Part shown: in pieces, positions 1-8,636 of the stretch
How positions within the stretch are numbered: position 1 is the first letter of the stretch
How the letters are laid out: each line of letters starts with the position of its first letter
Position numbers and translations under genes: made by a program
The notes under the pieces: generated by a model
The model's input: the letters and a program-made list of their open reading frames with translations, nothing else
Told to the model about the DNA's origin: nothing
Database searches by the model: none
Assembly (NCBI GenBank): GCA_963734635.1
Contig: CAVTIA010000002.1
Span: 310,001-374,000, forward strand
Direction of reading: 5' to 3'
DNA: 64,000 nt
Source: DATCJA01 sp963734635
Lineage (GTDB): Bacteria > Acidobacteriota > Vicinamibacteria > Vicinamibacterales > UBA2999

Positions 1-316
1 CGTCGAGCCCCGCAACGGAAGCGAGCAGACGAACCGTGCGATCCAGGTCCTTGGTGTGTTCGCGAACGATTGAGACGCTGAACGACTGCCGGTTCTCGAC
101 GAGGACCTTGCCGTTGCGATCAAACAGCACTCCCCGCGGCGCACGCAGGGCCAGGGTGCGCTGGTGGTTGCTCGCTGCCATTTCCTCAAAGCGTGCGTGC
201 TGGACGATCTGCAGGAACCAGAAGCTGATGGCGAGCGCAGCGAACGCCATGACGACGCTCACCTGGAGCACCATCAGACGAACCGTTATCCGTCGCCGAT
301 CTTCTGTCTGCGCCAT
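1..316 (-). CDS. mrdA: Penicillin-binding protein 2, N-terminal part (cut by window edge)
   Basis: Only the first 105 or so residues are present. They show a short basic N-terminus, one membrane segment (about residues 13-38, ending in FWFLQIVQH) and the RAPRGVLFDRNG stretch that opens the PBP dimerisation domain of class B PBPs. PBP2 is the transpeptidase that cross-links lateral-wall peptidoglycan with RodA and MreBCD. It lies 54 bp downstream of mreD on the same strand, as in classical mre operons, which supports PBP2 over PBP3. The transpeptidase active site lies outside the window. Confidence 0.9.
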   Translation of the reverse strand, partial: MAQTEDRRRITVRLMVLQVSVVMAFAALAISFWFLQIVQHARFEEMAASNHQRTLALRAPRGVLFDRNGKVLVENRQSFSVSIVREHTKDLDRTVRLLASVAGLD

Positions 317-370
317 TGCTGGTTAGTATTCGAATTTCACGCGTCGGGCCAAAAGGACCCGGCGGTCTCC

Positions 371-877
371 TCAAAGTTTCGTTCGCCGTCCCGCGCGCCG
401 GCGTTCCACGGCGCCAGGCAGCGATTCCACGATGGCGAACGCAATCAATCCCACCGCCGCATTCCCGAGTGCCTGACTCGTCACGGCCGCCCATGGCGAC
501 GGAAACGATCGCAGGCCGAGCAGCATGTAGAAACCCATGAAGACCGCCGCGTGCACCACCGTCGCCGCCAGAAATATCAACAACCGCGGAAGCGCCGCGG
601 TGACGATGAACTGCTGGCCGATGACGCCTGCGAGAAAGCCGACGATAGACTTGGCCAGCCCTCCCACGCCGATGACGCCGCTCGACATCGCATCCTGGAC
701 GATTCCCGCGAGACTGCCGGCGAGCATCCCGGTCACCGGTCCGCTCGTCAATGCCACGTAGACCACCACGACCAGAACGAGATCGAGCGCTGCCGTCCCG
801 CCGACGAGGAACCGCGCCAGGGTGGTCTGCAACGCAAGCGCCAGAGCGATCGCAATGAGCACCCCGAAGGCCTTCAC
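371..877 (-). CDS. mreD: Rod shape-determining protein MreD
   Basis: This is a 168-residue, very hydrophobic protein with about five predicted membrane helices and a basic C-terminal tail. Size, topology and position between mreC and mrdA identify MreD, the inner-membrane partner of MreC in the elongasome. Sequence motifs in MreD are weak, so context carries much of the call. The start is GTG and overlaps the mreC stop by 4 bases, suggesting translational coupling. Confidence 0.9.
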   Translation of the reverse strand: MKAFGVLIAIALALALQTTLARFLVGGTAALDLVLVVVVYVALTSGPVTGMLAGSLAGIVQDAMSSGVIGVGGLAKSIVGFLAGVIGQQFIVTAALPRLLIFLAATVVHAAVFMGFYMLLGLRSFPSPWAAVTSQALGNAAVGLIAFAIVESLPGAVERRRAGRRTKL

Positions 878-1737
878 TCGCGTGCCCGACCGCCATCCGA
901 TGGGGCGTCGTCTTCTTCCGCCCCCTCGGGAGGTGTGACCACGACGAGGACGGCCTCCACTGACGACGAATCTACCACCGGCCGTACTACGATGGCACCA
1001 AACCCACTGCTGCCCCGCTCTACTGATTCTATCTGACCTATGGCGAAGCCCTTAGGGTAAATGCCGTCAATTCCGGACGTGACTACCGTGTCCCCTACCT
1101 GAACATCAGCCAGGCCGGACACGTAATTCATCCGGAGCCCACCCCCGGTGCCCTCGACCACGCCGTGCGCCCGGGAACGCTCGATGAGCACGCCGGCGGC
1201 CGCGTTCCGGTCGATCAGCAGCTGCACCTTTGACGCTCGCGCGGTTGGCGTGACAATCCGACCCACGACTCCGCCGGGCACAATGACAGCCATGTTGGGC
1301 CGCAAGCCCTCCGCCGAGCCTTTGTCGATTGTGATCGTGCGGAAATCCGGGCTCGCACCGCCGGCGATCACGGTCGCGGCCACGGTAGCGAGCTCGACGC
1401 TCGCGCGCAGTTCCAGTATCTCCTCGAGGGAGCGCGCCCGCTGCGCCACCGCGCGCTCCTGCTGTAGTCCCACGCGCAGGCGGGCCACTTCCTCGCGCAG
1501 TCGCTCGTTTTCGCTTCGCACTTCCTGCAGCGCGACGTAGTCGGCCCACGAGGTTCGCATGCCGCCAATCGCCGTCGAGGCAATCCGCTGAACCTCCGCA
1601 AACGCGCCGAACGTGACCTCCTCGAGCAAAGGTATGCCGCGATTCGTGCTCACCTGCGCGGATATCAGAACGATGTGACCCACGGTCAGCGCGACAAAGA
1701 GGTAGCCCGTTCGTTGGCGAATATCAAGCACCGGCAT
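874..1737 (-). CDS. mreC: Rod shape-determining protein MreC
   Basis: About 287 residues: an N-terminal membrane anchor (about 10-30), a coiled coil rich in Glu/Arg (about 65-105) and the beta-domain with the GLRPNMAVIVPGGVVGRI and TSGIDGIYPKGFAIG stretches typical of MreC. It is the periplasmic scaffold linking MreB to the cell-wall synthases. I start at ATG 1737 (MPVLDIRQ) rather than an upstream in-frame ATG at 1782, because the longer version would be translated from a heptad repeat element. The acidic C-terminal tail is poorly conserved. Confidence 0.93.
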   Translation of the reverse strand: MPVLDIRQRTGYLFVALTVGHIVLISAQVSTNRGIPLLEEVTFGAFAEVQRIASTAIGGMRTSWADYVALQEVRSENERLREEVARLRVGLQQERAVAQRARSLEEILELRASVELATVAATVIAGGASPDFRTITIDKGSAEGLRPNMAVIVPGGVVGRIVTPTARASKVQLLIDRNAAAGVLIERSRAHGVVEGTGGGLRMNYVSGLADVQVGDTVVTSGIDGIYPKGFAIGQIESVERGSSGFGAIVVRPVVDSSSVEAVLVVVTPPEGAEEDDAPSDGGRARE

Positions 1738-1740
1738 ATC

Positions 1741-1846
1741 AGTAGGCAGTAGGCAGTAGGCAGTGGGCAGTGAGAAGACCAAACCAGAACCAGCTTTGTT
1801 CGCCGCCTGCTACCTTCTGCATACTGCCTGCTGCTTACCGCCTACT
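1741..1846. repeat. Heptad quasi-palindrome between mreB and mreC
   Basis: The left arm (1741-1775) is five consecutive 7-mers of the word AGTAGGC (equivalently GGCAGTA), the last two degenerate. The right arm (1805-1846) is six consecutive 7-mers of the reverse complement (GCCTACT, GCCTGCT, GCATACT and so on). The spacer is 29 bases. The outermost right-arm word supplies part of the mreB stop codon (complement of 1845-1847). The RNA could form a long imperfect hairpin between mreB and mreC. Confidence 0.85.
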
Positions 1847-2870
1847 AATCGATTGAGATTTTCCGGAGCAGATTGAAGTCCGAGAGCATCTTGCCTGCGC
1901 CGAGTACGACGGAAGACAACGGATCCTCGGCCATGGCGAGTGGCAGACCCGTTTCTTCCCGAAGCCGCTTGTCGAGATTCTTGAGCAGCGAACCACCGCC
2001 CGTCAGCACGATGCCGCGGTCCACGATGTCGGCTGAAAGCTCTGGAGGTGTCCGTTCGAGCGCGACACGTACCGCGTCGACGATGACATTGACCGTTTCG
2101 GCGAGCGCTTCGCGGATTTCCTCGTCGCTAATGGTGATCGTCTTGGGCACCCCTTCGATCAGGTGCCGGCCCTTGATCTCCATCGTCATCCGCTCATCGA
2201 GCGGAAAGGCGGACCCGACTTCCATCTTGATCTGCTCCGCGGTCCGCTCGCCGATGAGCAGGTTGTACGTCTTCTTGATGTACTGGATGATCGCCTCGTC
2301 CATCTCGTTGCCCGCCACGCGGACCGCTTTGCTGTAAACAATCCCCGCGAGCGAGATGACGGCAATATCTGTGGTGCCGCCGCCGATGTCGACGATCATG
2401 TTTCCCGAGGGCTCGGTGATCGGCATGCCAGCGCCGATGGCCGCCGCCATTGCCTCCTCAACCAGGTGCACCTCGCTGGCCTTGGCACGATACGCGCTGT
2501 CCTTGACGGCGCGCTTCTCCACCTGCGTAATCTCTGACGGCACGCCGATGACGATGCGCGGGCGTACCCAGACGTTGCGGTTGTGCGCTTTCTTGATGAA
2601 GTAGGTCAGCATCTTCTCGGTGACCTCGAAGTCCGCAATGACCCCGTCCTTCATCGGCTTGATCGCGACAATGTTCCCCGGCGTCCGTCCGAGCATCTCC
2701 TTGGCGTCTTTGCCGACCGCCTCCACCCGTCCGTTAATCTTGTTGATCGCGACGATCGAAGGCTCGTTGACGACAATGCCCTTCCCGCGGGCATAAACGC
2801 AGGTATTCGCCGTACCGAGGTCGATAGCCAGGTCGTTTGAAAACAGCGAGAAAAACGAGCCGAGACCCAA
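1845..2870 (-). CDS. mreB: Rod shape-determining protein MreB (actin homologue)
   Basis: A full-length 341-residue MreB. It has the phosphate-1 motif DLGTANT near residue 17, the phosphate-2 motif DIGGGTTDIAV near 165 and the adenosine motif GGGSLLKNL near 290. MreB polymers under the membrane direct lateral wall synthesis. The start is a TTG that directly abuts the TGA of the upstream cyclase, with AAAGGAAA at a good distance before it. It heads the mreBCD-mrdA run and is co-directional with the GGDEF gene. Confidence 0.97.
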   Translation of the reverse strand: MGLGSFFSLFSNDLAIDLGTANTCVYARGKGIVVNEPSIVAINKINGRVEAVGKDAKEMLGRTPGNIVAIKPMKDGVIADFEVTEKMLTYFIKKAHNRNVWVRPRIVIGVPSEITQVEKRAVKDSAYRAKASEVHLVEEAMAAAIGAGMPITEPSGNMIVDIGGGTTDIAVISLAGIVYSKAVRVAGNEMDEAIIQYIKKTYNLLIGERTAEQIKMEVGSAFPLDERMTMEIKGRHLIEGVPKTITISDEEIREALAETVNVIVDAVRVALERTPPELSADIVDRGIVLTGGGSLLKNLDKRLREETGLPLAMAEDPLSSVVLGAGKMLSDFNLLRKISID

Positions 2871-4004
2871 TCAGTAGTTTCCTTTCTCTGCGACGTGAAT
2901 ACCGTTCTTGCCAGCATCCTTGACCCGGTACATGGCGCGATCAGCCGCTCGTAACAATTCTTCGGCTGATGAGGTCACATCCGGGAGGGTTGCGACCCCT
3001 ACCGAGGCGGTAAGGAAAACGGAGAGGCCATCGCTCTCCAGAAATGTAAATGACCGTATCCGGTCGCGGATGCGCTCGGCCACGAATATGGCGCCGTCCC
3101 GGCCGGTGTCGGGCAGGACGACCGCGAATTCATCGCCGCCGAACCTCGCCACGATGTCGGTTTCGCGGGCGCAGCTGCGGATCACGCCGGCGGCCTCGAC
3201 CAGGGCCCTGCTGCCGGCAAGGTGGCCGTGCTGCGTATTTACGTTCTTGAAGCCGTCCATGTCGATGAAAAGCAGGGACATCGGGCGTCCGCTACGAATC
3301 GACCGCTTCTCTTCCCGGCGCAGCACCTGGTTCAGATAGCGGGAGTTCGAGAGCTGGGTGAGGTCGTCGGTGACCGAGAGCGCATCGGCCTTCTGCAGCG
3401 CCAGGGCGTTGTCGAGCGCAATGCCGACCGGCTCGAGCAGCATACGAAGGGTCGCGGAAATGGAGGCGCCCAGCGCCGGCACAGCCGACGACGGGATCGG
3501 ATCGAGGCCGACGAGCACGCCGGCCGTCCGGTTCCGACATAAGAGGGGAAACGCCATGACGCTCCCGACGCCGTCCCCGCGGATGCGGCGATCCTTCGCG
3601 AGGTCGGCCGACATGAACTCCAGGCCCTGATTTGTGACCCAGCCCGCCACCGGCCAGATCGACGGCTGGAGCGCGGGAACCAGGCCTTTGTCGGCCATCA
3701 CAGCAAGCCGTTCGCCAACGCCCGGCGCGACGACCGCCCAGCATGGCGCGTGTATCCAGTCGTCGGCCTGGCGAATGAGCCACGCGGCAAGCTTCTGGGG
3801 ATCGCGGGTGGCATTGACGTCGCGAACCACCTCAATAAGCGCGTTGCGCCGCTCGAGCCTGGACTTGAGCGTACGCAGCTGGACCTTGACGTGGCTGGCG
3901 AAATCAAGGCGAGTGGCACCTCGGGCCATCTGGTGCGTGACGTCAGGCTGGGTGGAAGTCGATGTCACCGCTCGCGGGGGCGGGGAACGGACTCGGGCAT
4001 GCAT
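2871..4004 (-). CDS. GAF-like / GGDEF diguanylate cyclase
   Basis: A protein of about 377 residues. The C-terminal third is a GGDEF domain with an intact FGGDEFA signature (about residue 289). An RETD sequence at the usual inhibitory-site distance upstream suggests product inhibition, so it should be an active c-di-GMP synthase. The middle (about 50-200) looks like a GAF-type sensor, as judged by length and pattern. No membrane segment is seen. The start is uncertain: TTG 4013, ATG 4004 or an ATG 25 codons later are all in frame. It abuts mreB, so transcription with the rod-shape operon is likely. Confidence 0.88.
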   Translation of the reverse strand: MHARVRSPPPRAVTSTSTQPDVTHQMARGATRLDFASHVKVQLRTLKSRLERRNALIEVVRDVNATRDPQKLAAWLIRQADDWIHAPCWAVVAPGVGERLAVMADKGLVPALQPSIWPVAGWVTNQGLEFMSADLAKDRRIRGDGVGSVMAFPLLCRNRTAGVLVGLDPIPSSAVPALGASISATLRMLLEPVGIALDNALALQKADALSVTDDLTQLSNSRYLNQVLRREEKRSIRSGRPMSLLFIDMDGFKNVNTQHGHLAGSRALVEAAGVIRSCARETDIVARFGGDEFAVVLPDTGRDGAIFVAERIRDRIRSFTFLESDGLSVFLTASVGVATLPDVTSSAEELLRAADRAMYRVKDAGKNGIHVAEKGNY

Positions 4005-4146
4005 CTGCCGCAAGCGAGCCGCTAAGTCCTTCTAAACTGGTCGAATATACCACGGCCGTGGGCTTTGGAGTCCGGGCTGCGGGGCTGTAAGATCACTTTT
4101 TGAGGCATGCTCGGACAGCCGTCCGGGGAGCCCGTAGGATTCAATC
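4005..4146. promoter_or_regulatory. Divergent promoter region between cyclase-mre operon and ppiD-like gene
   Basis: This 142-base gap separates divergent genes and must hold both promoters. On the minus strand a TATATT lies about 25-30 bases upstream of the cyclase start region and could be a -10 box. No convincing -35 was seen and nothing clear was found on the plus strand. Confidence 0.35.
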
Positions 4147-6090
4147 ATGACAATGCTCGACCGGATGCGTCGGCACAAGGGCTGGCTGAAGTGGAGCCTC
4201 GCGCTCGTAGTGCTCGCATTCATCGTCTTTTACATTCCGAGCTTCCTCAACGATCCCACCGCGGTCGGCGTCGGCGCGGCGCCAACCGAAGTGATCGCGG
4301 ACGTGGAGGGACGATCCGTCACCGCGGGACAATTCCAGCAGCGGTACAACTCGCAGATTCAGGCTTACCGCTCAGCCTACGGCGCGGGCCTCAGTGATCA
4401 GCTGCTTCGCCAGCTCGGCATCGAGCAACAGATCCTCCAGCAGATGGTCGACGAGCAGGCTGCCCTTGTCGAGGCCGAACGCCACGGCATTCGCGTCAGC
4501 GATGAAGAGCTGGCCCAGCAGATATTCGCGATCCCAGGTCTGCAGGAAAACGGCCGGTTCGTCGGCGAGCAACGCTACGAGCAGATCCTGCGCAGCCAGA
4601 TTCCTCCGATGACGAAGGCGACCTTCGAGGAGACGCTCCGGCGCAGTCTCATGATCGACAAGCTGCGCGCCGCGCTTACCGATTGGATGACCGTCTCGAA
4701 CGACGACGTGGAGCGTGAGTTCAGGCAGCGTAACGAGAAGGCAAGACTTCAAGTGGTCGCGCTGACTGCCGACGCGTTCCGGAGTCAGGTCAACGTGTCG
4801 GACGCCGACGTTTCGTCCTATTTCGACGCGCACAAGGCGGAGTATCGCGTCGGTGAGCAGCGCAAGGTTCGAATGCTGCTGCTCGACCGCGATCAGGCGT
4901 TTGCTCGCACGGGCGTGACGCCGACCGAGGTGCAGTCGTATTACAACGGCAACATCACGCAGTACCAGACGCCCGAGCAGGTGCGTGCCAGCCATATCCT
5001 CCTCAATACGGCGGGCAAAGACGAAGCAGCCGTCCGGAAGCAGGCCGAGGACATGCTTGCAGCAGGTGAAAGCGGGGGCGGACTTCGCCGAGCTCGCCAA
5101 GGAAGTTCTCGGAGGACGAGGGCAGCAAGCCGAACGGCGGTGATCTCGACTACTTCTCCCGCGGCCGCATGGTTCCGGAGTTCGAAGCAGCAGCGTTTGC
5201 CCTCGAGGTCGGACAGGTCAGCGACATCGTCAAGAGCCAGTTCGGCTTTCACATCATCAAGGTCGTCGACAAGAAACCGGCAGTGACTCGCTCGCTCGAC
5301 GAAGTGCGGCCGCAGATCGAAGAACAGTTGAAACGTCAGCGGGCCGACCAGCAGATCGCGACGCGGGCCACGGAGCTGGCCGCTGGCATCAGCAACACGG
5401 CCGACCTCGATCGCGTAGCCCGCGAGAACGGCCTCATGGTCACCGAGAGTGAATTCTTCGGCCGTGACGACCCCGTGCCTGGCCTCGGCCCGGCGCCGCA
5501 AGTGGCCGCGGCTGCGTTCATGTTGAACGGCGACGCGGTGAATGGGCCGATTACAACGCCTCGCGGACCGGTGTTCATCGCGCTTGCTGGTACTCGCGAT
5601 CCGTACGTCCCGACGCTCGATCAGGTGAAGGATCGCGTCCGCGAGGACGTCATCCGTACGCGGGCGACGGAACTGAGCCGGCAGCGCGCGTCGCAGATCG
5701 CCGCAGCGCTTCGGAGCGCCGGCAATTTTGCAGCGGCTGCAAAGGCGCAGGGATTCGAGGCCAAGGACACGGAGCTCATCGCCAGGGGAGCACCGCTGCC
5801 TGATGTCGGGGTCAGTGCAGCCATCGACAAGGTGGCGTTCAGCCTGCCCGTCGGCGGGGTGAGCGAGCCGATCACCACGAATGATGCGACTGTGATCGTC
5901 CGCGTCGCCGAGCGTGACGAGGTCACGCCCGACGAACTGCAGAACGGCAGGGAGACGTTCCGAGACCAGCTGCTGTCGGAGCGCCGTGGCCAGCTTCTTC
6001 AGCGCCTACATGGCAAAGGCAAAGGAGCGAATGCGCATCGAGATCAGAGACGACGTCGTGCGCCGCATGCTCGCGGCTACGACTACGTAA
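4147..6090 (+). CDS. ppiD: PpiD/SurA-type peptidyl-prolyl isomerase, three frame breaks
   Basis: One membrane segment (about residues 15-31) is followed by a SurA-N-like chaperone domain, a rotamase domain (RASHILL, GGDLDYFSRGRMVPEFE, QFGFHIIKV) and a long C-terminal chaperone-like part, as in PpiD. The frame changes at about 5061 and 5101, with 40 bases between them in the third frame encoding KAGADFAELAKE, and again at about 5996, after which the protein ends ...RRMLAATTT at TAA 6088-6090. Corrected length is about 646 residues. Each break is one extra base, and protein similarity is continuous across them, so assembly error is likelier than a dead gene. Confidence 0.85.
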
Positions 6091-6093
6091 CAC

Positions 6094-6152
6094 GGTCAGG
6101 TAAAGGGCAACGACCAAAGGTGACACTCGCGTACGTGTGCCCTTTACTGACC
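6094..6152. terminator. Convergent hairpin terminator
   Basis: Arms 6094-6109 and 6138-6152 form a 15-bp stem with one bulged G, between the convergent ppiD and sppA ends. There is no clear T tract, so Rho-independent activity is uncertain. The right side continues as 7-base steps (ACTGACC, TTCACCC, TGTTCAC) into the sppA stop codon. This resembles a degenerate member of the heptad element family. Confidence 0.6.
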
Positions 6153-6162
6153 TTCACCCTGT

Positions 6163-7932
6163 TCACCTCACAAACACATACGGCATCAGCGCCAGCGGCT
6201 CGCCGCGTCGAAACAGGCGGACAGGCGCCGTAAGCGCAGCGAGCGCCTGTCGCTCCGCGCCCCCCGCGAGCAGACCCCAGACGTTGAAACCCGATGACTG
6301 GAACTGCTCGCTGAGCGCCTCATACAGGGTGCGACGCGGCGGGTAGAAGACGAGCTCGACGTCCTCTTCCGCAGGAATACCGGCGCGCTGCTTGGCGAGA
6401 TCGACTGCCGTATCGAGACCTCCAAGCGCGTCAACGAGACCATGCTCGCGTGCCTGCCTACCCGTCCAGACCCGGCCCTGAGCGACGGCATCGATGCGGC
6501 CCGCCGTGGTATGGCGCGCGGTCGCCGCCTTCTCGACGAATCCGTCGTAGAAGACCTTCATGTAGTCCATGAGCCTCGCGCGCTGCTCGTCCGTGAACGG
6601 AGCGAACGGCGAATTCATGTCAGCGTTCCTGCCCGACTTCACCGTCGCCGTCGCGACCCCCAGCTTGTCCATCGTGCCGTCCACCACGATCTTGCCGCCA
6701 AAGATGCCGATCGATCCGGTCAGCGTGCCCGGCTGCGCCACGATCGCATGGGCCGGCATTGAAATGTAGTACCCGCCCGAGGCTGCCAGATCCGACATGG
6801 ACGCGATGAGTGGGCGCGACGGGTTCGCATCGCGCGTAATCATCAGCTCGCGCCAGATGACATCGGAGGCGACCGACGACCCACCGGGACTGTCGACGCG
6901 CATCACGATCGCTCGAATCGATTCGTCGTCGCGGATCTGCCGGATCTGCTCGACCATCGTGTCCGAGCCGACGACGGCACCGTTGACCGGATCGTAAGCG
7001 CTCTTGCCCGACGCAATGATCCCTGAGGCGTGGAGGACCGCAACGCGAGCCGTCGGACGAATCCCTACGGACTGCGGCGTGACACGCTGATACAGCGAAG
7101 CGTCGATCGTGCGGTCCCCGCCGTCCGTTTGCTTCAGGACGGCAACTCGATCGTCGAGCTGATCAAGGTAGGCGAGGCCGTCGACGAGGCCCGCGCGCCG
7201 AGCGACTTCGGGCGGAAACGGCCCGTCATCCAGCAGTGCGCGCACCTGGTCCACGCTCTTGCGCCTCCCCTCGGCAATGCCCTGCACGAGCTGCTCGTAG
7301 AGGTCGCGATTGAGCCATTCGGTCATTTCGCGATGCGCGTCGGTAAAATCACGCTGCGTGAGTTGGTTCGCCGCCGTCTTGTACGGGCCAATCTGCACGA
7401 AATCCGGAAATGCACCGATCTTGTCGAGCGCGCCGCGCAGGAAGACCTCGTATGACGCGATACCGGTGAGATCGAGCGGGCTTGTTGGCAGCAGATACAC
7501 TTGATCGGCCGCACTGGCCAGGTAGTATTCGCGATCGCCTCCATACTCGAGATACGCGATCACCGGCTTGCGCGACCGCCGGAAATCGGTGATCGCATCG
7601 CGCAGCTCCTGCACCTTGCCCCAGAACGGCAGTTCCAGCGTAGACGGGCGAAGCACCACGGCCGCGATTCGCGGGTCGCGCCTCGCTTTGCGAAGACTCT
7701 CGACAATGCTGCGCAGCGTGGTGTCTTCTCGGCCGACGATCTGGCCGACGATGTCGTCAGGCCGCACCTCGAGGAGCTGCCCACCTGGACGCAGGACGAG
7801 CGCGGCGCGATCGGGCACTGTTGGGCCACGGGTTGCGAACACGTACAGCAGCACGATGCCCGCGACGAAGAGGAGCACCGGCAAACCAACAACAGCAAGA
7901 ACCAGGGCGGCAATGCCACGACGTAGTGCCAC
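6163..7932 (-). CDS. sppA: Signal peptide peptidase SppA, long (67 kDa) form
   Basis: 589 residues with an N-terminal membrane anchor (about 8-33) and the two tandem crotonase-like S49 peptidase halves of the long SppA form. The catalytic lysine is expected in GPYKTAANQ (about residue 184) and the serine in DLAASGGYY (about 391). SppA degrades cleaved signal peptides in the membrane. It starts at GTG 7932, with a strong AGGAGG six bases upstream. It faces ppiD convergently and the FKBP gene divergently. Confidence 0.93.
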   Translation of the reverse strand: MALRRGIAALVLAVVGLPVLLFVAGIVLLYVFATRGPTVPDRAALVLRPGGQLLEVRPDDIVGQIVGREDTTLRSIVESLRKARRDPRIAAVVLRPSTLELPFWGKVQELRDAITDFRRSRKPVIAYLEYGGDREYYLASAADQVYLLPTSPLDLTGIASYEVFLRGALDKIGAFPDFVQIGPYKTAANQLTQRDFTDAHREMTEWLNRDLYEQLVQGIAEGRRKSVDQVRALLDDGPFPPEVARRAGLVDGLAYLDQLDDRVAVLKQTDGGDRTIDASLYQRVTPQSVGIRPTARVAVLHASGIIASGKSAYDPVNGAVVGSDTMVEQIRQIRDDESIRAIVMRVDSPGGSSVASDVIWRELMITRDANPSRPLIASMSDLAASGGYYISMPAHAIVAQPGTLTGSIGIFGGKIVVDGTMDKLGVATATVKSGRNADMNSPFAPFTDEQRARLMDYMKVFYDGFVEKAATARHTTAGRIDAVAQGRVWTGRQAREHGLVDALGGLDTAVDLAKQRAGIPAEEDVELVFYPPRRTLYEALSEQFQSSGFNVWGLLAGGAERQALAALTAPVRLFRRGEPLALMPYVFVR

Positions 7933-7946
7933 GAGAACCTCCTCGT

Positions 7947-7976
7947 AGTAGGCAGTAGTGTCTACTCGTTACTACC
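7947..7976. repeat. Short heptad quasi-palindrome between sppA and fkpA-like gene
   Basis: Two left words (AGTAGGC, AGTAGTG) run straight into two inverted words (GTCTACT, CGTTACT) with essentially no spacer. The word is the same as in the mreB-mreC element. It sits in the short divergent gap and must overlap the promoters of both flanking genes. Confidence 0.6.
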
Positions 7977-7989
7977 GTATAATCGCGCG

Positions 7990-8418
7990 ATGCGACGCCT
8001 TTCAGCGATCTTTCCCTTCGCGGTCGTGCTACTCGTGACCGCCTGCGGCGGTAACACGGAGAACACCAGCGTGACTCAACTCATCAGACAGGACGACGCC
8101 ATGGGCACAGGCGCAGAGGCGCAGAGCGGCCGGGTCGTTACCGTGCATTACACCGGCTGGCTGTATGACCAGACGCGGCCCGACCGCAAAGGCAACAAGT
8201 TCGACAGCTCTCGCGACCGCAACGAGCCATTCTCGTTCAACCTTGGCGCCGGCGAGGTGATTCGAGGCTGGGACGAGGGAGTCGCGGGGATGAAGGTTGG
8301 CGGCCGCCGAACCCTGACCATTCCACCCGACATGGGCTACGGCGCTCGGGGCGCCGGAGGGGTCATCCCGCCCAACGCCACCCTCCTCTTCGACGTCGAG
8401 CTGCTCGAAGTCAAGTAA
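7990..8418 (+). CDS. FKBP-type peptidyl-prolyl isomerase lipoprotein
   Basis: 142 residues. The signal peptide ends in a lipobox (LLVTAC, Cys about residue 19), followed by one complete FKBP domain with VTVHYTGWLYD, FDSSRDRNEPFSF, VIRGWDEGVAGMKVGGRR and IPPDMGYGARG. It should be a membrane-anchored periplasmic folding catalyst. It is a single-domain FkpA/FklB-like enzyme without the FkpA dimerisation domain. It stands alone; the next gene is 218 bases downstream. Confidence 0.93.
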   Translation: MRRLSAIFPFAVVLLVTACGGNTENTSVTQLIRQDDAMGTGAEAQSGRVVTVHYTGWLYDQTRPDRKGNKFDSSRDRNEPFSFNLGAGEVIRGWDEGVAGMKVGGRRTLTIPPDMGYGARGAGGVIPPNATLLFDVELLEVK

Positions 8419-8636
8419 GCCCATCCGTCAGCCGTTTTCGGCGTCGGGCCGATAAGAGAGTCAGCAACCGTCCGTCGGTGCGCAAGGACGGGCAGATCCG
8501 GGTGCTTGTGTCACCGAGCCCGGGCGCCTGAGTTGTTTCGTCTTGCACCGACGCGGCGTCCACACCGTATGGCACCGACTGAGAGCGAAGCCCGGGAGCG
8601 CATGACCGCGGCGCAGCAGAACACAACTCCGTCCGC
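8419..8636. other. Intergenic region upstream of the polysaccharide locus
   Basis: This 218-base non-coding stretch precedes the tyrosine kinase and should contain the main promoter of the downstream run. No convincing sigma-70 or sigma-54 promoter and no clear riboswitch fold was recognised. A GGCAC...GAGC stretch near 8572-8588 is mis-spaced for sigma-54. Confidence 0.3.

Noticed and set aside
164..1036. 290-codon plus-strand frame across mrdA, mreD and mreC
   Set aside because: It is a shadow of well-supported minus-strand genes, with an Arg/His-rich low-complexity product and no motif.
1741..1775. CRISPR-like tandem repeat
   Set aside because: Units are 7 bp with no spacers; the inverted second arm identifies a palindromic element rather than a CRISPR array.
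5041..5110. Programmed ribosomal frameshift in ppiD
   Set aside because: There are two shifts 40 bases apart with no slippery heptamer or downstream structure, and similar breaks occur in many unrelated genes.
8565..8590. Possible sigma-54 promoter upstream of the tyrosine kinase
   Set aside because: GG and GC elements are 12 rather than 10 bases apart and the TTGC box is missing.
8419..8636. Cyclic-di-GMP riboswitch before the exopolysaccharide operon
   Set aside because: The conserved core of GEMM-type riboswitches could not be matched; only generic GC-rich pairing is present.
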